Below, one piece after another: positions 1 to 8,556 of a DNA stretch of 64,000 bases. A program made the position numbers and the translations under genes. The notes below the pieces were generated by a model. That model searched no databases. It had not been told where the DNA came from and was given only the letters and a program-made list of their open reading frames with translations. Positions within the stretch are counted from its first letter, which is position 1, and every line of letters begins with the position of its first letter. The stretch comes from Cronobacter muytjensii ATCC 51329 (GTDB taxonomy: Bacteria > Pseudomonadota > Gammaproteobacteria > Enterobacterales > Enterobacteriaceae), in NCBI RefSeq assembly GCF_001277195.1, contig NZ_CP012268.1, positions 2,170,001 to 2,234,000 of the forward strand. Reading direction: 5' to 3'.

Positions 1-707
1 AGACGCTGCAGGTACGCGTTCAGCGCTTTTTTATCCGCCCAGGCCGTACCGTAGATGCGCTGCAGCATTTTGTTGCTGCTGTCGCCGCGCCAGTAAGCGC
101 CTGCGGTTTTCATCAGCTTGAAATGATGGCAGAAGCGCATGTTCGGCACGTGCGGGCCGCGGCACATATCCACGTATTCTTCGTGATGATAGAGGCCCGG
201 CTTATCGTCACGGGAAATATTTTCATCAAGAATAGCGACTTTGTAGTTTTCACCGCGGCTCACAAACGTTTCGCGCGCTTCCTGCCAGCTCACTTTTTTC
301 TTAATGACGTCGTAATTGGTCTCCGCCAGCTCGTGCATACGCTTTTCGAGGGCGTCGATATCTTCCTGAGTCAGGGTATGGTCAAGATCGACATCGTAAT
401 AGAAGCCGTTGTCGATAACCGGACCAATCGCCATTTTGGTATGCGGCCACAGTTGCTTGATAGCATGGCCCAGCAGGTGCGCGCAGGAGTGACGAATGAT
501 TTCGAGGCCATCTTCATCTTTCGCGGTAATGATCGCGAGCTGGGCGTCCTGTTCGATAATATCGTTAGCGTCGACCAGCTCGCCGTTCACGCGGCCAGCA
601 ATACAGGCTTTTGCGAGACCCGGACCGATATCCAGGGCAACATCCATAGGGCTTACAGCATGGTCGTAATGGCGTTGGCTGCCATCAGGAAGCGTAATAA
701 CAGGCAT
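1..707 (-). CDS. thrS: threonine--tRNA ligase, N-terminal part (runs off the left edge)
   Basis: Charges tRNA-Thr with threonine in the cytoplasm and edits Ser-tRNA-Thr. The visible 235 codons start [18 protein letters not shown] and match E. coli ThrS along their length: the TGS domain (about residues 1-62), then the editing domain with the HxxxH-type motif [10 protein letters not shown] near residues 73-82, and the later SAD-type stretch [13 protein letters not shown]. The catalytic core and C-terminus lie beyond the window. The start is fixed by an AAGGA ribosome site six bases upstream and by identity of the N-terminus with the family. In E. coli infC, rplT and other translation genes follow downstream, outside this window. 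Confidence 0.97.
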   Translation of the reverse strand, partial: MPVITLPDGSQRHYDHAVSPMDVALDIGPGLAKACIAGRVNGELVDANDIIEQDAQLAIITAKDEDGLEIIRHSCAHLLGHAIKQLWPHTKMAIGPVIDNGFYYDVDLDHTLTQEDIDALEKRMHELAETNYDVIKKKVSWQEARETFVSRGENYKVAILDENISRDDKPGLYHHEEYVDMCRGPHVPNMRFCHHFKLMKTAGAYWRGDSSNKMLQRIYGTAWADKKALNAYLQR

Positions 708-870
708 TATAAATCCTTATTCACAGTGGTGACCCACACGCAAGATCACATATGATTTAAAAAGTATTTGATTCATTAAGTGATGTAGCCATCTGACCAA
801 CACTCGCCAAATTGGTACACACTTTGGTACGTAAAGCCTTTTCCGTATGACTTTATGCTTTGCGTCTATA
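708..870 (-). promoter_or_regulatory. thrS leader with probable autogenous translational operator
   Basis: The leader just upstream of thrS keeps the block GTGGGTCACCACTG a few bases before the ribosome site, with a dyad GTGG/CCAC. As I recall it, the E. coli thrS operator has the same block. ThrS protein binds that operator because it mimics the tRNA-Thr anticodon arm. The similarity is seen by eye; the operator function is known for E. coli and inferred here. Confidence 0.45.
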
Positions 871-962
871 GCTATGGTAACACTAATAAAATGGATAAAG
901 CTATCCATGCCAGGATGACCATAAGCGCATCTCCGGCATGTCCGATAAGCACCGGGTATAGC

Positions 963-987
963 GAAAAAGCGACGCCAGGCGCTTTTA
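963..987 (-). terminator. terminator of the diamine acetyltransferase-like gene
   Basis: Arms AAAAGCG/CGCTTTT enclose a short GC-rich loop; read on the minus strand the hairpin is followed by T-rich sequence. It overlaps the stop codon of the GNAT gene that ends at 985. Confidence 0.5.
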
Positions 988-1461
988 CCCGGCAAACGTC
1001 AACAGCGCTTCACCGTCAAGACGATAGCGTATCCATTCAGACTGTGGCACCGCACCAATGCTCAGATAAAAATCGATGGCAGGCTGGTTCCAGTCCAGCA
1101 CGCTCCATTCAAGACGACCGCACCGCCTTTTTACGGCGCATTGAGCGATGCTTTTTAGCAGGGCCCTTCCTGCGCCTTTGCCGCGATACGCAGGAGAAAT
1201 GTATAAATCTTCCATGTAAATACCGTTACGCCCAAGCCATGTGGAATAACTGGTAAAAAAAACGGCATATCCTACGGCTTTATCTTCCGTCTCGCATATC
1301 AGCGCTTCAGTTTTGCTGCCTTCACCAAAGAGCGTTTCCCGAATCTCGTCTGGCGTAGTGACCACTTCCTGTGGGGCTTTTTCATATACAGCCAGCTCAT
1401 AAATCATATTGAATATTGCCGTTGCATCTTCCGGGCGGGCGGGACGGATCGTATAGCTCAT
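985..1461 (-). CDS. GNAT N-acetyltransferase, diamine/thialysine acetyltransferase (SSAT)-like
   Basis: A 158-residue acetyl-CoA-dependent acetyltransferase. The acetyl-CoA loop RGKGAGRALL lies near residues 95-104. The C-terminal pattern EWSVLDWNQPAIDFY is typical of the spermidine/spermine and thialysine N-acetyltransferase subgroup, where WN..AI.FY is conserved. The start MSYTIRPARPED is preferred over a start 15 codons upstream because AGGAAA lies four bases before it and the GNAT fold begins there. It is transcribed divergently from the LysR gene at 1556, so that regulator may control it. The substrate is inferred from the subgroup only. Confidence 0.85.
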   Translation of the reverse strand: MSYTIRPARPEDATAIFNMIYELAVYEKAPQEVVTTPDEIRETLFGEGSKTEALICETEDKAVGYAVFFTSYSTWLGRNGIYMEDLYISPAYRGKGAGRALLKSIAQCAVKRRCGRLEWSVLDWNQPAIDFYLSIGAVPQSEWIRYRLDGEALLTFAG

Positions 1462-1555
1462 TGCTTTTCCTGTTATCTCATAATGGACAGATATTGATAG
1501 CGCCAAGCTTAAGGGGTAATGTCCGAAGAATTAAGTGCAATGAAATCACTAAACG

Positions 1556-2497
1556 ATGAATATTATGCATCCCGCCTTGCGGCGTCTTGATTTAAATCTT
1601 TTGCCTGTTTTTGACGCTATCTATCGTCACTGTTCAGTTCGTAAAGCAGCCGATGAACTGGCGATGAGTACATCGGCATTGAGTCATGCGCTGTCGCGAC
1701 TGCGTGCCACGCTCAATGATCCATTATTTTACCGGGAAGGCCACCGGATGTGCCCCAGCGTCTATGCCGCCCAGCTCGCGCCTTCCATTGCTTCGGCACT
1801 AAAATTTCTCAATCAGGAATTGACGCCGCAGCCTGAATTTGAACCTTTCAGTAGTACTGAGTGTTTGAAGATTGCCATTACCGACTTCACCGCGTTTTGT
1901 ATTTTCCCTGCCCTTATGCACAGGTTGCAGTGCCAGGCGCCCGGTTTGCGCTTTGAGTTGCGCTATTTACCACACAGTCCGGCGCTGAATGAACTACTGG
2001 CAGGCGAGATGGATCTGGCGCTTGGGTTCAGCACACCGGAGGATATCCGTCATCCGGAGCTGGAGGAGATCAACTGGCTCGAAGATGAGTATGTCGTTAT
2101 CAGCAACGCCAGCAGGACACAACTGACGTTTGAGGATTATCTGACTGCCCGACATCTGGTGGTGACGCCCTGGAATGAAAAGCGAGGCGTGCTGGATTCT
2201 CAGCTTGAACAGATGGGGTATTCACGCCAGATAGCGATCAAAACCCCCTCGATGCTTAGCGCGCCGTTCATCGTCGCAGAAAGCGATTTGCTTATGGCAA
2301 TCCCCCGCATTGCCGCAGAGAAGCTGATCCCGGCATTAGCTATCAGGCTATTTGAATTACCTTTCAAAATACCCTCATTTGAAGTAAAGATTTATTCGCA
2401 TCAACGAAGCGGCAAGCGAGGCGCGACCGACTGGCTTAAAACAGTTCTGCAAGCGTTGGCCACGGAGCGGGTTTCCATGAAACAACCGCCTCGTTAA
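1556..2497 (+). CDS. LysR-family transcriptional regulator
   Basis: A 313-residue regulator with an N-terminal winged helix-turn-helix (about residues 8-67; the recognition-helix region reads KAADELAMSTSALSHALSR) and a C-terminal periplasmic-binding-like effector domain (about 95-300). The LDLNLLPVFDAIYRH opening is typical of the NodD/LeuO/SyrM branch. A second in-frame ATG three codons in (MHPALRRLDLN) is equally possible because neither start has a strong ribosome site. The gene lies divergent from the GNAT gene at 985-1461, the classic arrangement of a LysR regulator and its target. The effector is unknown. Confidence 0.9.
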   Translation: MNIMHPALRRLDLNLLPVFDAIYRHCSVRKAADELAMSTSALSHALSRLRATLNDPLFYREGHRMCPSVYAAQLAPSIASALKFLNQELTPQPEFEPFSSTECLKIAITDFTAFCIFPALMHRLQCQAPGLRFELRYLPHSPALNELLAGEMDLALGFSTPEDIRHPELEEINWLEDEYVVISNASRTQLTFEDYLTARHLVVTPWNEKRGVLDSQLEQMGYSRQIAIKTPSMLSAPFIVAESDLLMAIPRIAAEKLIPALAIRLFELPFKIPSFEVKIYSHQRSGKRGATDWLKTVLQALATERVSMKQPPR

Positions 2498-2499
2498 TC

Positions 2500-2640
2500 A
2501 ATACCCATAACCCTGTTGGCGCGCCAGGTTTTCATGGCGGACGATACATCTGCGTCAGCCTGCTCAGCGCCAGAAGGAAGTGCCTCTGCGGATAACGGGC
2601 CACATCACGGGGATATGCTCAATGGCGCGTTCTGATAATG
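2500..2640 (-). other. possible decayed gene remnant
   Basis: Minus-strand frames contain protein-like pieces: LSERAIEHIP in one frame, RYPQRHFLLALSRLTQMYRP in the next and HENLARQQGYGY in a third. They are separated by stops and frame changes, as expected of the 3' end of an eroded gene. No family was recognised and the reading rests on eye alone. Confidence 0.2.
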
Positions 2641-3087
2641 TCAGCCGAGCGTTGTGGAGAGAACAATTAACCCCGCATGCTCATCGAAGCCATTTTTTCT
2701 GTAGAAGAAATCGGATGGATACGCTTTATGGGTATTGAGAATAATCGCGTTCAGCCCTTCGTTTAAAGACTGCGCTTTAATGAAATCCATCAACTGTGTA
2801 CCGACACCCCTTCCCTGATATTCCGGATCGACAAAAAACTCATCAATATAATATTCAACCCCGCCGGGCCACGGCTTTCTGAAACCGATACTCACCGCAA
2901 CGATGTTATCGTCACAACATGCAAGGTAGCCCCTGAAAAAGTTATTTCGCAGATGCTCCTGGATAAAGCTGCACACGGGCTGCAATTCAGGCGTTTCGAA
3001 CCAGGGGGCCTCTTTGTAGACCTTACAATACAGATGCGCGCATGCGTTGATATGAGATTCGTTAAGAACGGAAAAAACAGTTTTCAT
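2641..3087 (-). CDS. GNAT-family N-acetyltransferase
   Basis: A 148-residue acetyltransferase with the acetyl-CoA loop YQGRGVGTQLM near residues 90-100 and the preceding beta-strand YYIDEFFVDPE. The C-terminal half carries the FYRKNGF element that closes the GNAT fold. The general shape recalls small-molecule acetyltransferases such as aminoglycoside 6'-acetyltransferases, but the similarity is too weak to name a substrate. It follows the frameshifted gene at 3149-3411 on the same strand by 61 bases and may share its transcript. Confidence 0.85.
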   Translation of the reverse strand: MKTVFSVLNESHINACAHLYCKVYKEAPWFETPELQPVCSFIQEHLRNNFFRGYLACCDDNIVAVSIGFRKPWPGGVEYYIDEFFVDPEYQGRGVGTQLMDFIKAQSLNEGLNAIILNTHKAYPSDFFYRKNGFDEHAGLIVLSTTLG

Positions 3088-3148
3088 TCTGAGCCCTGCG
3101 CAAAGACATTAATGCATGGATAAATAAAATCGCGTCGGCGGTAGAGGG

Positions 3149-3411
3149 TTACGTCAACAGCGCCCTGACAAAAGACCACAACAGATACACGGTAGCGATT
3201 ATCTGTCCGCACTTCAGCGCCCAGCGCGCATAGCGCCACTCGCGCTGCTCCCGTGCATCGGCATCGTCGATGGCATCGGCTAAAGACTGCTGTTTCTTTT
3301 TCGCAAGACATCACGACAGCAGAGAACAAGAAGCAGTACCAGGACGAGTTTGATGAATAGCGGACTGTTCAAACCGAAACAAGCTTCCCAGCGGTAATCA
3401 CTGCTTTTCAT
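3149..3411 (-). pseudogene. small two-helix membrane protein, interrupted by a -1 frameshift
   Basis: The first frame starts MKSSDYRWEACFGLNSP at 3411 and contains a strong transmembrane helix (FIKLVLVLLLVLCC). It stops shortly after RDVLRKRNSSL. Re-reading one base in the run CGAAAAAGAAAC moves into a frame that continues KKQQSLADAIDDADAREQ, a charged stretch, then a second helix (IIATVYLLWSFV), ending at 3149. The joined product would be 87 residues. The second frame has no start codon of its own: a TGA lies a few codons upstream of the junction. This could be a true mutation, a base-call error in the A-run, or -1 ribosomal slippage. No known family was recognised. Confidence 0.5.
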
Positions 3412-3770
3412 TTTCTGACCTTCACTTTTTACGCCGGCGCAAGTGTTATCACCCAAACGGTCATACATCATGCGTCATTCAAAGCGCCGCAGAAAAGCAT
3501 AATAAGGCAGCGGTCAGTCAGAATACCCGTCGGGAAGATACAAACGTTGCGAGAGTAAATAATTTTCGGCAGGGCTTCAAACGGGGTTTATTGCCAGTTC
3601 TGGTAGGGCTGGCGGCTTATGGACAGGCTACAATGCAGCGCGTCTGACTATCGCGCTGCTATGGGCTGGTGAGAGAGTAAACGCGCCAGCTTTACGGGTG
3701 CCAGATAAACCCAACCGCAAGGCCGCGCGTAATTGACGGCCTTACGGCTCAGAAAATCCTCTGTGCAGGT
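3412..3770. other. intergenic stretch
   Basis: No convincing coding frame. The only structure seen is a weak dyad AAGGCCG/CGGCCTT at 3719-3743 downstream of the ecotin gene, without a clear T-tract. Confidence 0.4.
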
Positions 3771-4280
3771 TTATCGCTTTTCAGCGGCGCCGAGAGTTTC
3801 ATCGGCTTTCCAGAGCCGATACTTCACGTCGATATTTTCTGAGGTATAAACCACCACCGGCAGTTTACTGTTGTAGTTCAGCATGCCGGCGTCGCCGGGG
3901 TGTGAAGTAACAAATTTTTTCTCTTTTTTGCTATCCGGGCAGGCCATCATGGTCGAGGTGTACATCGGGGAGCCGTCGGCGTTTTTCGCTGCCTCAAACA
4001 CGTAATAGTCGTATCCCCAGCCTTCCAGCGTCTTACGCTCGAATTTACCGCCCAGCTGATGATGATTACAGTCGACCTCAAGCGTCTGCCCAATCACCAG
4101 TTCAACTTTATAAGATGACTCATCAGACCGCGCAGGCAGTGTGATCACCTGACGAACCATGCCCTTTTCCGCCGCAGGATATGCCGCAAGAGGTTCAGCG
4201 GATTTTTTAGCGGCGAACGTGCTGGTGGACATGCATCCGGCTACCGCCAGGCTAAACATTAGCGCTGAAATTTTGTTCAT
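3771..4280 (-). CDS. eco: ecotin, serine protease inhibitor, with a lipobox-like signal
   Basis: Dimeric inhibitor of trypsin-fold proteases that protects the cell surface. The 169 residues align with E. coli ecotin: [41 protein letters not shown], the reactive-site sequence STMMACPD (P1 Met) and [20 protein letters not shown]. The two disulfide cysteines (VDCN and MACPD) are kept. Two oddities stand out. The signal region reads SLAVAGC with Cys16 in a lipobox context, whereas the E. coli protein is soluble and periplasmic. The loop before the reactive site ([12 protein letters not shown]) is about six residues longer than in E. coli. The start is set by GGAGAAA upstream of [10 protein letters not shown] standard signal-peptidase site at TFA/AKK is the alternative to lipidation. 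Confidence 0.93.
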   Translation of the reverse strand: MNKISALMFSLAVAGCMSTSTFAAKKSAEPLAAYPAAEKGMVRQVITLPARSDESSYKVELVIGQTLEVDCNHHQLGGKFERKTLEGWGYDYYVFEAAKNADGSPMYTSTMMACPDSKKEKKFVTSHPGDAGMLNYNSKLPVVVYTSENIDVKYRLWKADETLGAAEKR

Positions 4281-4461
4281 TATTGATTTTCTCCATCTGG
4301 TTTTATCTTCACGGTAAAAACTGAACTCAATTCCAATAACCGTGACAATCACTACCTTATTATTCACAGGCAGAATTTTATGTCACCCAGATGCAAACTG
4401 GCGCTAATATTTGTCTGTACGATTTATTTTACATAGTGTAAATAAACACGCTCTGCCAGCG

Positions 4462-4911
4462 TCACAGACGCGGCGTCATCCCAAATTTCGGCGTTTTAAT
4501 ATTTGCCGCCCAAATTTTTATCTCTTGCTGACTCATAACCGTGAAATCTGAACGCAGCCGCTCCACCATGGCATTTACTCTGTCCGCATCGCGAACCAGA
4601 TAGTGTTCAATTTTATCGCTGCCCTGTTCCGTGCAAACGTATTCAGCGGGAACGATATCGTTATTAATTTCGAGCGTTTTCGCCTGCACCGGACATTTTC
4701 CGGCGGTCAGAGAGGAAATCACCATATTGGCCGTACGACGACCCGCCTGGGAAATGCTCAACATGACGGGATTACCGTCCGGCGTTTGCGTCATGTCATA
4801 TAACACCGCGTCTTTTTCATACCAGGTATTATATTCGCGGCCCTGAACCATCGAGCAGGCCGACCCCAGGCTGCTGATATAGCAGCAGGAAATAATAAGA
4901 GCTCTTTTCAT
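4462..4911 (-). CDS. secreted or lipid-anchored protein of unknown function
   Basis: 149 residues with a short positively charged N-terminus and a hydrophobic segment (ALIISCCYISSLGSAC). Cys19 sits in a weak lipobox (LGSAC), so it may be a lipoprotein. The mature part has two further cysteines (near residues 73 and 93) that could form a disulfide, and no family was recognised. The coding frame is supported by codon use and by a position directly upstream of ecotin on the same strand (181 bases apart). The ribosome site is weak. A role at the cell surface alongside ecotin is only a guess from position. Confidence 0.7.
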   Translation of the reverse strand: MKRALIISCCYISSLGSACSMVQGREYNTWYEKDAVLYDMTQTPDGNPVMLSISQAGRRTANMVISSLTAGKCPVQAKTLEINNDIVPAEYVCTEQGSDKIEHYLVRDADRVNAMVERLRSDFTVMSQQEIKIWAANIKTPKFGMTPRL

Positions 4912-5058
4912 TGTTATTCATTGCTGGTGTGCTTGCGGCGATCATTCACAATCTGGCCTGCAGAAGCAAGCTATTAAGATTTTCCTTAGCTACGGGATGA
5001 AAGCAGTCGGAAGGTTAAAAAGAGAGGAAATGTCAGGGCTCCCTGCCCTGACGCGGCC

Positions 5059-5892
5059 TTATTTGCCAAGGATCTGCTCATTCTGCGCGCCGGAGCCCGG
5101 ACGCGCATTGCCGAGCACCGGCTCCTGCCCCAGAATTTCTGGCTCTTCTTTGGCGGTAAACTGTCCTTTACCGTCATATGCCGGACCTTCGCTCCAGCGC
5201 CCTTTCGGCAGCGGTTTATCCAGCGACGTATTCAGGCAGTAGTAAGAATGTTCACTGGCTTCGCTCTCCTGCGGGAAGCTATTCGGGATAGGCAGCGAAG
5301 CGCTCAGCCCGCCCATCTCTTCAAGCACCGCCAGCCACTGCTGCTGATGCATGGTGTCGCGGGCTATCAGGAAAGAGAGAAAATCCTTCATCCCTTTATC
5401 TTCGGTGAGGTTATACAGCCGGGTGGCCAGCACGCGCCCGGAGGCTTCCGCGGTGACGTTCGCCAGCATATCCGCCGCCACGTTACCCGAGGCGTAAATA
5501 TGGCTCATATCGAAGGGCTTGCCGTTGGCATTTTCCGGTAGCGCCGCCAGGCCGGAGGAGAGAATATGTCGCGGATTCATCCCGCCCAGAATCGCGTTAA
5601 CTACCGGGTCTTTCGCCGACGCTTCCTGATAAGAAAGCGGCGCGCCTTCCAGATTGATGGCAACGGCGTAAGCGAGCATTTCAATATGCGCCAGTTCTTC
5701 GGTCGCAGTGGAAATTAACAGGTCTTTAATACGCACATCGCCGCGTGCGCCCATCGCCTGGAAAAAGTACTGCATCGCCACGCGGATTTCTCCTTCCACG
5801 CCGCCAATGGCCTGTTGCAACAGCATGGCGAACTCGGGATCGGGCTTCTCGACGCGTACCGGGTATTGCAGCTTTGAGGAATGATGGAACAT
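5059..5892 (-). CDS. manganese catalase (dimanganese, non-heme)
   Basis: Converts hydrogen peroxide to water and oxygen with a di-manganese centre. The 277 residues carry all five ligands expected from Mn catalases: Glu35 (GEIRVAMQY), Glu66 and His69 (TATEELAHIEM), Glu149 (TAEASGRVLAT) and His182 (ARDTMHQQQW). The protein is a four-helix ferritin-like bundle with a long C-terminal tail rich in Gly, Pro and Glu. The start is fixed by AGGAGA five bases before the ATG. It stands alone between the unknown secreted protein and proP. The same window also encodes the heme catalase KatE. Known relatives are the Salmonella KatN type. Confidence 0.95.
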   Translation of the reverse strand: MFHHSSKLQYPVRVEKPDPEFAMLLQQAIGGVEGEIRVAMQYFFQAMGARGDVRIKDLLISTATEELAHIEMLAYAVAINLEGAPLSYQEASAKDPVVNAILGGMNPRHILSSGLAALPENANGKPFDMSHIYASGNVAADMLANVTAEASGRVLATRLYNLTEDKGMKDFLSFLIARDTMHQQQWLAVLEEMGGLSASLPIPNSFPQESEASEHSYYCLNTSLDKPLPKGRWSEGPAYDGKGQFTAKEEPEILGQEPVLGNARPGSGAQNEQILGK

Positions 5893-6218
5893 GCATGTCT
5901 CCTGTCAGGGTGAAGGAACGAATAGTGATGACCCCAACAAGCCTGGAAGGCTTTTCCGTAGCGCGCAAATGCAAATGAGAATAAATTGCAACAACGAAGC
6001 AGCCAGACACAGCCCCGCGCTGACGTAGCCGCCGCGTTAGCCGCACCGCTTTCAGGAAAGCGAATAACAGTGCATTCAGCAGGATAAACAAAGACAAGGC
6101 GACACGCAGAAAGGCGCATCCGTAAAGTTTTGGAACTATTCTGAAAATAACGCGCCGAAATTATTTATCGGGCAACGGGTAAAAGAAGTGACGCAGCGCG
6201 CTTCACGCCACGCTAAAA
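5893..6218. other. intergenic stretch upstream of the Mn catalase
   Basis: Holds the promoter region of the catalase gene. Overlapping minus-strand frames here have unlike compositions and no ribosome sites, and I see no separate gene. Confidence 0.4.
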
Positions 6219-6243
6219 AAGAAAAGCCCCCGGAGGGGCTTTG
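6211..6243 (-). terminator. proP terminator
   Basis: The hairpin AGCCCCTCCGGGGGCT followed on the minus strand by TTTTCTTTTTT lies immediately downstream of the proP stop codon. Confidence 0.85.
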
Positions 6244-6245
6244 GA

Positions 6246-7751
6246 TTACTGGTTAATGCGTGGATGCTGGTCGACGAGACGGGTTCGTTTTTCCTGCAGC
6301 TCGGCTATCTCTTTATCAATATCTTCGATTTTCTGTTCGATATTGTCGTGGTGCTCACGCAGGATTTCGCGCGCCTCCTGAATATCCGATGCCGCAGGCG
6401 TCGCGCCTTTCAGCGGGCGATTAGCGGTCTCTTTCATGGTCAGACCGGTGATCAGGCCCACCACTGCGACAACCATCAGGTAGTATGCCGGCATCATCAG
6501 GTTTTCAGTGCCTTCCACCAGCCAGGCGGCCACGGTCGGCGTAAGACCTGCGATCAGTACCGAGATGTTAAAGGCGCTCGCCAGCGCGCTGTAACGAATG
6601 TGCGTCGGGAACATCGCAGGCAGCGACGAGGCCATCACGCCGGTAAAGCAGTTGAGGATCACCGCCAGCATCAGCAGGCCGGAGAAAATCAGGCCAAGCA
6701 CATTGCTGTTAATCAGCACAAAGGCCGGGATCGCCAGCACCATCAGCGCGATACTGCCGAAAATCACGAACGGACGGCGGCCAAACCGGTCGCTCAGCAG
6801 GCCCATGACCGGCTGGACAAACAGCATACCCATCATAATCGCGATAATAATCAGGACGCCGTGCGCTTCCGAATAGTGCAGGTTATGCGACAGGTAGCTT
6901 GGCATATAGGTGAGCAGCATGTAGTAGGTCACGTTGGTGGAAATCACCAGACCGATACACGCCAGCAGGCTGCGCCAGTGTTTCGTCGCGATCTCTTTAA
7001 ACGAGACTTTCGGGCCGTGCTGGAGACCTTCACGATCGCCCTGCTCCAGCTTTTCAACATGCTGCTGAAAAGCCGGGGTTTCTTCCAGCGCATGACGCAG
7101 GTAGAGACCAATCAGGCCGAGCGGCAGCGCCAGGAAGAACGGCAGACGCCAGCCCCAGTTCAGGAAGTTCTCTTCGCCAAGAATTGCGGTGATCAGTACC
7201 ACGACGCCCGCGCCGAGCACGAAGCCCGCAATGGAGCCGAAGTCCAGCCAGCTGCCCATAAAGCCGCGCTTACGGTCAGGCGAATATTCCGCGACGAAAA
7301 TCGACGCGCCGGTATATTCGCCCCCCACCGAGAACCCCTGCGCCATTTTACACAGCAACAGCAGAATCGGCGCCCAGATGCCAATTGAAGCATAGGATGG
7401 AATAAGCCCGATACAGAATGTACTGACGGACATTATCACAATGGTAATGGCGAGGATTTTCTGGCGACCATATTTATCGCCGAGCATACCGAAGAACAGC
7501 CCGCCAAGCGGACGGATAAGAAAGGGAACCGAGAACGTCGCCAGCGCGGCGATCATCTGCACGCTGGGGTTTGCATCGGGGAAAAAGACCTTGCCAAGCG
7601 CATACGCCACAAAGCCATATACGCCAAAATCAAACCACTCCATAGCATTACCGAGCGAGGCTGCGGTAATTGCTTTACGAAGTTTTGCATCATCAATAAT
7701 CGTAACGTCACTCAAAGAGATCGGTTCTACTTTTTTTCTTTTAAGCTTCAT
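6246..7751 (-). CDS. proP: osmosensing proton/osmoprotectant symporter ProP
   Basis: Inner-membrane MFS transporter that imports proline, glycine betaine and ectoine when osmolality rises. The 501 residues are nearly collinear with E. coli ProP: TIIDDAKLRKAITAASLGN, the MFS signature GDKYGRQKILA between helices 2 and 3, twelve hydrophobic segments, and the C-terminal tail SDIQEAREILREHHDNIEQ with heptads to residue 501. That tail forms the antiparallel coiled coil that tunes the osmotic set-point in E. coli ProP. The ATG at 7751 is chosen over upstream GTG/ATG codons because GAGG lies six bases before it and it matches the E. coli N-terminus closely. Here the gene is near pfkB, not at the E. 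coli proP locus. Confidence 0.97.
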   Translation of the reverse strand: MKLKRKKVEPISLSDVTIIDDAKLRKAITAASLGNAMEWFDFGVYGFVAYALGKVFFPDANPSVQMIAALATFSVPFLIRPLGGLFFGMLGDKYGRQKILAITIVIMSVSTFCIGLIPSYASIGIWAPILLLLCKMAQGFSVGGEYTGASIFVAEYSPDRKRGFMGSWLDFGSIAGFVLGAGVVVLITAILGEENFLNWGWRLPFFLALPLGLIGLYLRHALEETPAFQQHVEKLEQGDREGLQHGPKVSFKEIATKHWRSLLACIGLVISTNVTYYMLLTYMPSYLSHNLHYSEAHGVLIIIAIMMGMLFVQPVMGLLSDRFGRRPFVIFGSIALMVLAIPAFVLINSNVLGLIFSGLLMLAVILNCFTGVMASSLPAMFPTHIRYSALASAFNISVLIAGLTPTVAAWLVEGTENLMMPAYYLMVVAVVGLITGLTMKETANRPLKGATPAASDIQEAREILREHHDNIEQKIEDIDKEIAELQEKRTRLVDQHPRINQ

Positions 7752-8216
7752 ATCCATCCTCATTGAATTCGCTCTTTGACTCGGGAGATGGCAAATGCGC
7801 CACACGCCGCCCACAGTCCGCTTCCTTAGCGATAAAGAAGACTTATCTTTCTGAGACTTCCTTTAAGAGCGTAGCAGGATCTCTTCCCGCCGTTAGTAAT
7901 GACACATCTGAATGTGCTTACCTGCGTTTTCAGATGCCTGACTCTTCTTTACCCTAACAGCGAACAAATTCGTGATCAACTTCACACGTTTATTTTATCG
8001 CGTTTATGGTGTGTAAATCGGCATATTTCCTTAGCCAACTAAGCAATGCCAGATAAAAATGCCTGATTTGGGTGGGGATATTTTCAGCAGTAAGCATGAG
8101 GAGCCAGTGCGTGAACACACAGGCAGGCGCAGCATGGTATTTACATAAGAATGAACGCAATCGGTTTATCAATAAAACCGCCGAGCGTCATATATAAAAG
8201 AAAGGAATGAAAAAAA
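7752..8216. other. long upstream region of proP
   Basis: About 465 bases without a supported gene. In E. coli proP has a long regulatory region with CRP-, Fis- and RpoS-dependent promoters. I could not pick out individual sites with confidence. A 60-codon minus-strand frame at 7990-8172 lacks a ribosome site. Confidence 0.4.
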
Positions 8217-8247
8217 TAAAAACCGGATCGCAGGATCCGGTTTTATC
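8217..8247 (-). terminator. terminator of the small secreted-protein gene
   Basis: Perfect arms AAAACCGGATC/GATCCGGTTTT with a four-base loop. On the minus strand it is followed by TTTATTTTTTTC. Confidence 0.85.
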
Positions 8248-8271
8248 GCGTGCGAGTTAAACAATTCGCCA

Positions 8272-8499
8272 TCAGGACCAGTCGCCCGCGACCAGCGTTT
8301 GCGCGTTAAACGCGTCATTCATTGACTGGCCAGTAGAGGCCGCGCCCGGCTGGATGTTCGAGCCCGCTTCGATATCGCTTACGCGCCACCCGGCATAAGG
8401 TGCATCATCGTGCGTGACCGGGGTAGTCGGGGCAGCAAAAGCGCTGAAGGAAAGCACGCTCAACGCCAGCGCGGCGGCAGTCGTTTTGATTGTCTTCAT
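8272..8499 (-). CDS. small periplasmic protein of unknown function
   Basis: 75 residues with a clear signal peptide (MKTIKTTAAALALSVLSFSA, cleavage predicted after FAA). The mature part is about 52 residues, acidic to neutral, without cysteines. The gene is monocistronic with its own strong terminator. The ribosome site is the purine-rich AGAGATAATAAAG before the ATG. I do not recognise a family; the size and architecture resemble stress-induced periplasmic peptides of enterobacteria. Confidence 0.75.
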   Translation of the reverse strand: MKTIKTTAAALALSVLSFSAFAAPTTPVTHDDAPYAGWRVSDIEAGSNIQPGAASTGQSMNDAFNAQTLVAGDWS

Positions 8500-8556
8500 C
8501 TTTATTATCTCTTTATCGCAGCATAAAAATGGGGTGACGATTTATTCACCACCGGT

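Noticed and set aside
717..995. 92-codon minus-strand frame upstream of thrS
   Set aside because: Runs through the conserved thrS leader and lacks a ribosome site; the conserved blocks there are RNA-like, not codon-like.
3149..3411. Claim of proven programmed -1 frameshifting
   Set aside because: The A-run does not place a canonical slippery heptamer in frame (the A-site codon would be AGA, which cannot re-pair on AAG). Mutation or base-call error is at least as likely.
6264..7388. 374-codon plus-strand open frame
   Set aside because: Antisense shadow of proP. The His/Arg/Gln-rich product has no domain-like features.
7990..8172. 60-codon minus-strand frame upstream of proP
   Set aside because: No ribosome site and no recognisable protein character.
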